Part shown: positions 57,801 through 64,000 of the stretch, one piece after another
Numbering within the stretch: position 1 is the first letter of the stretch
Layout: the number at the start of each line of letters is the position of its first letter
DNA from: Nymphaea colorata
Taxonomy: Eukaryota; Streptophyta; Magnoliopsida; Nymphaeales; Nymphaeaceae
NCBI RefSeq assembly: GCF_008831285.2
Contig: NC_045145.1
Coordinates: forward strand, 10,042,802 to 10,106,801
Direction: 5' to 3'
Length of the DNA: 64,000 bases
The notes under the pieces: generated by a model
Seen by the model: only the letters and a program-made list of their open reading frames with translations
Told to the model about the DNA's origin: nothing
The model's database searches: none
Program-made: the position numbers and the translations under genes

Positions 57801-60800
57801 TCTGCAGCTGGCAAACAATCTGTAAGTTTAGAGGCAGGACATGATAGCGTTCTGGCACATGTGGATTATTTTTTTTCCTTAGTAGGTAAAATTTAAAAAG
57901 TTGCTGCTTGAGGAATAAGATTGTAAATTTACCTAATATCCATCTTTTCTGGACGAGATAAGTTCATGTTTTAAATATTTTTTCTTAGTATGCACACAAA
58001 TTAGTTTTGAGGAGCTTTCGTTTTTCTGTTCTGTCCAATGTTAGACTCTTAAGTGTGACAGCATTCCAATGTTAGGTCAAATTTAATAAAGTTATAAGGA
58101 TAATTTGTCTGCTTCAGATTTAGTAAATCTCAGCAAACATGTCCCAACATTGATATAATAGATGGTAACAGTGGCTTGTCCTAGGCATTTTCTGCACTAT
58201 AGTTTCTATTCCAAGGTTGATCGCAGCTATGCCTTTTTTTTAACCTTTGTTGGTTTCCTTCTGATTTCAAGAGTGGCTTCTCAGTAGGTGGAGGTTGTTT
58301 TTGGTCGACAGCTAATTTAGAGAATTAGTGGCTTATCAACCATAATATTTTTGTTCTCTTCTTGTCCTGTCAAATGCACACATTTGCTAGGGTTTGCTTT
58401 ATGTTTGAGGAAATGCATGGCCACGTTGAAGCATATTTTCTTTAGTTACTAAATGCATGATTTACGTGAACATGCTTGTAATCATCGTGCTGATTAGGTT
58501 TTAGGTTTTGTTTTTCTCAGATAGGCAAAGATGTGGCTGCTCAATATGTTGAAGGATGGGATTGGATGGCTCCAATAAGGTAATTAGGTTAAATAATCCA
58601 TTAACGTGGCCTCAGTCTTCTTCTTCTCACTATTGGCGGTCCATCTTTTGTACGTTTCATATATAGATCTGAAAAATTTACTAGAACCAGCTCCAAAGAT
58701 GAAACTGTTTTCTGTTTTTTTTTTTTTCCTCAAATTCACATTCTGAAAAGATCATTTTCCATTTGACTTTTTTGTGCATTATTTTTCTGTGGGGTATTAG
58801 GCAGGAACATGAAGAAAAGAACTAATTTCTTCCATGATGCACTTCTGATTCTTCCAAACAATAAACTAAAAAATGCTGACACCAACAGGGATCCACATTA
58901 TTGAGATATGCTTTTTTCAATTGGTTTGTTTTTTTATTCCATTTTTCTTTTGAAGCAAATGGACGTACAGAAATCATCAATGATAAACTTATGCCATAAT
59001 ATGGTGCAGAGTGGGAAAGGCATAGCTTGACGAAAGCTCTCTTCCATGCAGGACCATGTTTGTTCTCATAGCCATGTGAAGTTTTGAACTTGTTATCACA
59101 TTATCATCTGTTATTTAAGGCAATTCCTAAGTCATAGAATCAGTCTTTTACCATACCCAGATTACACATGCCCATACAGATAAAGAAAGATTATGTTGAG
59201 AGGAAAAAGTAAGCATAGAAGATGAAGAGGGAACCAAGAAGACAATAATGATGACTGCGAAAGTCTAGCACAGAGCTCATTTGTCAGATAGCTTCCTTCA
59301 TGCTAGTAGATTTTCTGTCCAAAATATTGTTCTGTGCCTGCTTACAGTCTGGACTCTGTGTGTTTTCTTCAATATCAGTTCCCATCCTAGCTTGTGTTCT
59401 GTAATAGTTGTCAACATGAGCTACTAGAAGTACAAGACCTTTGGATACCACTTTCATTGGTCTCAGAGTTGGTCATGCATCCCTCCAAATCTCTGATCTA
59501 GAACAATATTGAGATTAGATTTCTGAATACAACCATTGTCATAGAAAACACATTTTATTGGAAAAAATGCTAGAAAAACGTGAAAAACAAACCCGAAAAA
59601 ACGGGAAAAAACACCAAAATGAAAAAACACGTTTTCTTCGCCTTTTATTCCCGTTTTTCTCATTCTTGTGTGGTTTTTGCATTTTTTTGCATTTTCTTTT
59701 TTATGTTTTTTGAGTTCTTTTCACGTTTTTTTTTCATCTTCCAATTATCAGATTTTTGTTTTCACATTTTATTTTTAGTTTTTTAGCTTTTTAAAATTTG
59801 CCGAGGAAAACAACTTTGCCGTATTATACCTGAGAAAAACCTTGCGTTTTATACCCGAAAGTGATATTTGTGACAATGCATAAAACTAGTTTGATTTTAT
59901 CGTGCAAAATGCAATGATGCTTTTGGCATCTATTTATGAGCTTATTATGTATCTATCCCCTTTGTGTTTTCTCTAGTCTAAATCAACTACAGTAACTGAA
60001 CGAGTATAGTGTTCTTTAAGTAGGCAAATCACTTAAAGCAACTGGAGTTTTTTTTTTGTATTTCAGGGATAGGAATACCGGCATCTGGGATGAAGTGTCT
60101 ATTTCTGTCACGGGGGTAAGCTTTGGTTTTATCATCTAGGTTCCTATTCCACTTTGATTAACTGATAATATACTTTAGTTACATGTCTGTGGTATGCCAT
60201 TGTTGCAGGGTTTGACCAACTTATCTGGCAATTTTTGTAGATAAACTATAGGAGTCAATTGTCAGACAAAAATTTCACCTTGACAATCTAGGCATAGCAG
60301 TGTCTAGCTTGGGACACCTTGCTAGTATCTCTTCTCTATGATTGGGAATGCTATCTTTTCTGATTCTGTTTGTTAACGTTTCGTACTTATGCTTAAGGTG
60401 TCCATATTTTGTTCGAGAGTTGACACTTTGGGCTAAGCTTGGAATCCCTAGTATTTTGGTGTGTCCAATCCCAATCTACTTTCATGGAATACTAGTGTAC
60501 TACTAGTTTATTGAATCATGTACTGAATGCAGAAAAAAAATCTGAACATGAATTTGTCAAGTAACCATTGTTCTATGTTGTCAAGTAACCAAACAGAGCC
60601 TAGCGCCTAGGGGGGCTTTAGGCGAGCCTAGGCAAAAAAGGCGACCAAATTTTTTTTAGTTATGCTAATACGTGAAGTTATTTTGATTAACCATTACCAA
60701 TATTTGAAATGTGGGAAGTAGTAATATAGCAAACATAGTCAACTTAAACAATCAAAAATTAATTGTTGACTTCATTGAATATGCAAGATCAATAGAAGAA

Positions 60801-63800
60801 GTTTACAACTTTACATTACTCATTAAATGCAATCTAATACAAGAAAAAAAAAAACTAAATCTAATCTCTAGAAGAAGGAATGTAAATCTGCAAGAAGGCT
60901 TTAATCGATCTATAGATCATAGCCACAAAAAACACGTTTTTTTCGAAAAAAATGCAATAAATAAAATTGCCATTTAAAACTAAAAAAAAATGCATTTTTT
61001 TGCCAAAAAAAGTTGAAAATGAAAAAAAAAACGTGAAAATTTAAAACTTTTCTTTGCGTTTTTCCTTTTTTTTTTCATTTTTTCATGTTTTTTTAGTGCC
61101 AAACAGTTTTTTTAATGTGTTATTAGTTTCTCACTTATTTATTCTCCCTCATTTTTAGTTTTTTTTTTTTTTTTTTTTTAAAATTTACCATATTTTTCCC
61201 TTTTTTACAAGCTCTTCGTACTATACCCGAGAAAAACCTTATCGTATAAGGCTCTGAAACATTATTTAATATTTATGACTATGATCTGTACTTAAAGATA
61301 GACATAATATAACAAAAAGACTAACAATCCACGATAGTATATATATATATAAGTACACAACAGTAACAATAAATATAAGTACAGAACCATACTAACATAT
61401 ACATATAACATGTATCACAATGCTACATATTATATAACAAGCTAACATTATATACATATCATAGGTTGATGCAATACTATGTAACAAGTATAATGGACTG
61501 TATATAACGATATATACATATAACCATTGTCACGTATATCGTGTATAGGTATTATACACCAAGGAATTTTTCGGGTATAATACGGCAAAGTTGTATATCT
61601 CAGGAAAATCTTGGCAAATTTTTAAAAAATTTAGAACATTTAATAAATCTTGAAAATTATAAAAAAATAAAAATAAATAAAAAATACTAAAAAGCGTGTA
61701 TAATACACATTTTTTATTTTATGGCGTTTTTTTTTAAAAAAGACGTGTCTAATTGCCGTTTTATACGGCTGACTTATTTTTCGTGTATTATACACATTGT
61801 TTTCGAATAATGTGCGTTTTTTGTGACAATGATATGACATATATTACAATACATATAACAGGAATAACAAATTCCATTACAATACAACTTAACATAATAG
61901 TATGTACATACAGGTTTATAACATGTATAACAAATAAAGAAACATATGACTGTATGATATAAGTATGTAACATAACCATACTAATGTATGCATATAACAG
62001 GTATGAGGTAGCACAATACTATATAATAGACTAAGTGACTAACAGTATACAATATACATATAACAGTATACATATAACAGTATACATATAACAGCATAAT
62101 CAACATAACAATGCATAAAAATACGTAATCAATACAAAATGAAGTACATAACCAATATATACTCAAGTAAAAACTTTAATTGAAAGGGATGGTGACTTTT
62201 CACTTTCCCATGGACTAGGGGTGCCTAGGCCTAACACATATCCCGTCGCCTAAGTGGTGGACCTAGGCGACAGGTGTGGACTCATGCTTAGTTGTTGTAT
62301 GTAGCATAGCATATTGTACACTCGTTTATGTTAATTGTTAAGTGATGTAACCATAATCTTATAAAGGAAAACCATATACAAGTTTCAAGTGGGTAACTAT
62401 ACCATAATGGGTTGTAACTTATAACATACCTCCTCATGTTGTACATTATGGTATGATATGGGTGTAACCCAGATTACACGTTGAATACATAAAAAGTGTT
62501 AGAAAATATTTTTTTTTAATTTAATGTTACATAAACTTCTTGAGGTTGAATATTATGTTCAACTTGAAAAGACATTCTTAAAGTAAATATAAAATTTAGG
62601 GCGATTTCATGCAATAAAAATAGACCTTTATAGTTTATCTCATTGTCACAAGACACAAATATCATTTTTGGGTTTTTAATGGTGAGTTTTTTCTCTGGTA
62701 TTTTTTGGTAAGGTTGTTTTTTTTGGGAAAAATCTTGAAAAAAACTCGGAAAGCTTTAAAATATAAAAAATTAGGTATAAATGAAATAAATCAGAAACTA
62801 ATAAGAAAATATAAATAAAACTATATCAAAATGATAAGGGTACGTTTTAATGATGATAAAAATGATGACAAATAATTTAGTTTAAATTTGAATCCATGAT
62901 ACTATGAATGCTAAAAAAATAGAAAATGAAAAGATCTGGAAAGTTTGTAAAAATAACATAAAAATAACGTGATAAATATATTTTCCTTTTTTTTCAAAAT
63001 GTCGTGATTCTTATTTTTTTCTGTTTTTGTTATTTTTCACAATATATCATGTTAATATCACAATATTTTCGAAAATATTGTGACACTGGTTCATGTTATA
63101 AGATCCTATTTTGTTGTAAAAAAAAAATCAGATTTGGTGTCCATAAGTTGCTTTAAGCAACTCCAAGGAGTAATCCATAGATAATGAAAACTTACTTATT
63201 TTAAGACCCATTAAAAGAGACGCAGCCACGTTCAGCCAAGATGGTCTCTACTAGCATGGGCCCTCCAGTTGGACAGCCTTTTTTTAGCTTTATCTTAATG
63301 AAAACAAAAGTGCAGAGACTGTGTGTCAGGGGAGTCGGGAGGCCATCGGCAGCTCGGCTTGCTCCTCACTGTTGTAGGGGAACGCTGTGGGGAGTAGAGG
63401 ATGGTGGCAGCTCGCTGGCATGGGGGAGGTGGCATCCAGCCACCCTTCAGTTGCTGATAGACGTCTGTTGGAGAGGAGCGTGGTGGAAGGTTGCTGCCTA
63501 AGGGGAAGCGACAACCTCCCGCCCCTTCTCTTTTTCTAAAATGAAGAGGGAGAGGCATCCACCTTCCCCTGGGCGGCAGCCTCCGACCAGAATCCCCTCA
63601 CCTGCATGCGTCCACTCGCGAGGGGAGGGCAGCTGGAGGCCACCACCCATGGCAGCCTATGGCAGAAAGGCAAAAGGGCGAAGGTTATAGGGGGGAGAGA
63701 GAGTGTGGTGAGGGGTTAAAAACAAGAAAAATGACCATCTGACCACTAAAGATTGGATGATTTATGCTACTTTATGTATCTAACTTTGGACCCAACTGAT

Positions 63801-64000
63801 CGAGGTTACATTGCATGATTTTACAACATTGCTTTGTAATGCATTTGTATTGATGATGTCGTGCCCACTCTTTTCAGCTAGCTGCTTGTTTATGCTGTTG
63901 CTAGCTGTAAGTCCCTTCATATTTTGGCAATTCATAATGTGGTTTTCTAATTCTCCCTTTTTGCTTGTGCAGCCTGTTAAGATACATGATCCTCACTTGG
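54849..64000 (+). CDS. Mannosylglycoprotein endo-beta-mannosidase, 5' part (exons 1-6)
   Basis: This matches the N-terminal part of plant endo-beta-mannosidase (GH2), which cuts the Man-beta-1,4-GlcNAc bond in N-glycan remnants. Exons placed by GT/AG and phase: 54849-55033, 56178-56316, 57494-57721, 58521-58579, 60067-60115 and 63973 onward (cut by the window). Together they encode about 229 residues without a stop. Key stretches are [25 protein letters not shown] then [70 protein letters not shown] and [13 protein letters not shown]. This is the sugar-binding domain; the catalytic glutamates lie beyond the window. I chose ATG 54849 because the protein then starts about 13 residues before the usual start; an in-frame ATG at 54705 is possible. 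Exon 6 starts after a 3.9-kb intron. No signal peptide is evident. Confidence 0.93.
55422..55446. repeat. (TG)7(CG)n simple repeat in intron 1
   Basis: Seven TG units pass directly into alternating CG. Twenty bases are the exact reverse complement of the repeat in intron 2 at 56839-56858. Confidence 0.95.
56839..56860. repeat. (CG)3(CA)7 simple repeat in intron 2
   Basis: Alternating CG followed by seven CA units, complementary over 20 bases to the intron 1 repeat. The two flank exon 2 of the mannosidase gene. Confidence 0.95.
57232..57472. repeat. 121-bp tandem repeat, two copies, in intron 2
   Basis: A unit beginning TGACAGAAGGCC at 57232 recurs as TGATAGAAGGCT at 57353. Both include ATTTTCCATGCCATTTTACT and a TTTGGTTTGGAAA-like part. 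The second copy ends just before the acceptor of exon 3 (57491-57493). Confidence 0.9.
59534..59878. mobile_element. Short TIR element, copy 1 (intron 4)
   Basis: The left end CATTGTCATAGAAAA and the right end TTTGTGACAATG are inverted repeats. The interior is A/T-rich, with TTTGCCGTATTATACC and TTTTATACCCGAAAG near the right end. At about 345 bp with no coding capacity it fits a MITE. Three related copies follow in intron 5. Confidence 0.75.
60915..61286. mobile_element. Short TIR element, copy 2
   Basis: GATCATAGCCACAAAA at the left and TTATGACTATGATC at the right are inverted repeats. The interior carries ACTATACCCGAGAAAAACC, shared with copy 1. Length is about 372 bp. Confidence 0.75.
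61525..61831. mobile_element. Short TIR element, copy 3
   Basis: CATTGTCACG at the left and TTGTGACAATG at the right form the ends. The interior has TTCGGGTATAATACGGCAAAG near the left end, the reverse complement of the phrase near the right end of copy 1, so copies 1 and 3 lie in opposite orientation. Confidence 0.75.
62045..62095. repeat. (ACAGTATACATATA)n minisatellite
   Basis: Three to four near-perfect units of about 14 bp, CATATAACAGTATA, lie in a wider AT-rich tract. Confidence 0.85.
62641..63087. mobile_element. Short TIR element, copy 4
   Basis: CATTGTCACAAGA at the left and ATTGTGACACTG at the right are inverted repeats. The interior is AT-rich, with no coding capacity. Length about 447 bp. 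An inner palindrome CAATATTTTCGAAAATATTG lies at the right end. Confidence 0.7.
63235..63720. other. GC-rich island within intron 5
   Basis: A sharply GC-rich block of about 480 bp lies in AT-rich intron DNA. Frames on both strands (up to 87 codons) are open because of composition and resemble no protein I know. It may be a captured gene piece or part of an unrecognised repeat. Confidence 0.45.

Larger units (their letters stand above)
60578..62280. mobile_element. CCTAGG-rich non-autonomous element (intron 5), about 1.7 kb
   Basis: The left end reads TTGTCAAG then GCCTAGCGCCTAGG and TTTAGGCGAGCCTAGGC. The right end reads GGTGCCTAGGCCTA and GACCTAGGCGACAGG. These CCTAGGCG-type blocks occur nowhere else nearby except at 53.7 kb. 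No transposase is seen. Two short TIR elements sit inside, showing nested insertion. I infer a hAT-like non-autonomous element; no target duplication could be confirmed. Confidence 0.55.

Noticed and set aside
63241-63558. Short frames in the GC-rich block as exons of the mannosidase
   Set aside because: Exon 5 joins exon 6 in phase and in the order of the known protein, leaving no room for an added exon here.

Overview
This window is nuclear DNA from a flowering plant. At its right end (54.8-64.0 kb, + strand) lies the 5' part of a spliceosomal-intron gene for a plant GH2 endo-beta-mannosidase. The middle (about 6.9-49.4 kb) is a very large, decayed insertion of plastid DNA (a NUPT). Contiguity with the intron-containing gene and the many stops and frameshifts in the plastid genes argue against a plastid or mitochondrial contig. 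ycf2 is present, so the donor plastome was not a grass type; the sequence alone does not place the species further.

Layout. 1-6.9 kb is AT-rich and holds no gene I can support, only a 58-bp tandem repeat near 4.2 kb. 6.9-8.65 kb is a patchwork of small plastid pieces: an inverted extra copy of atpH-atpF, a ycf2 scrap, a trnL-UAA intron scrap and a duplicated ndhB-trnL spacer. 8.65-23.2 kb is a collinear inverted-repeat block (ndhB exon 2, trnL-CAA, ycf15, ycf2, trnI-CAU, rpl23, rpl2). Its ycf2 is split by an exactly 3,600-bp insertion flanked by a 9-bp direct repeat. 23.2-47.2 kb is a collinear large-single-copy block (trnH scrap, psbA, trnK/matK, rps16, trnQ, psbK, psbI, trnS, trnG, trnR, atpA, atpF, atpH, atpI, rps2, rpoC2, rpoC1). 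A deletion joins rpoC1 to rpoB (47.2-48.4 kb), and a further piece carrying psaI follows (48.4-about 49.4 kb).

The plastid genes are relics. They carry many changes that look like C-to-T or G-to-A, including Arg CGA codons turned into stops, the pattern expected when methylated cytosines in inserted organelle DNA deaminate. Length is often perfectly kept: psbA is exactly 1,062 bp and atpA exactly 1,524 bp. The small genes atpH (two copies) and psaI are still open. None is expected to work in the nucleus, as they lack transit peptides.

To the right, a broken hAT-type transposase (DUF659 class) occupies 50.4-53.0 kb. The mannosidase gene then begins in a GC-rich first exon. Five exons and the start of a sixth can be placed exactly by GT/AG sites and phase. 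Its long introns carry tandem repeats, a CCTAGG-rich element of about 1.7 kb, and at least four copies of one short terminal-inverted-repeat element family.
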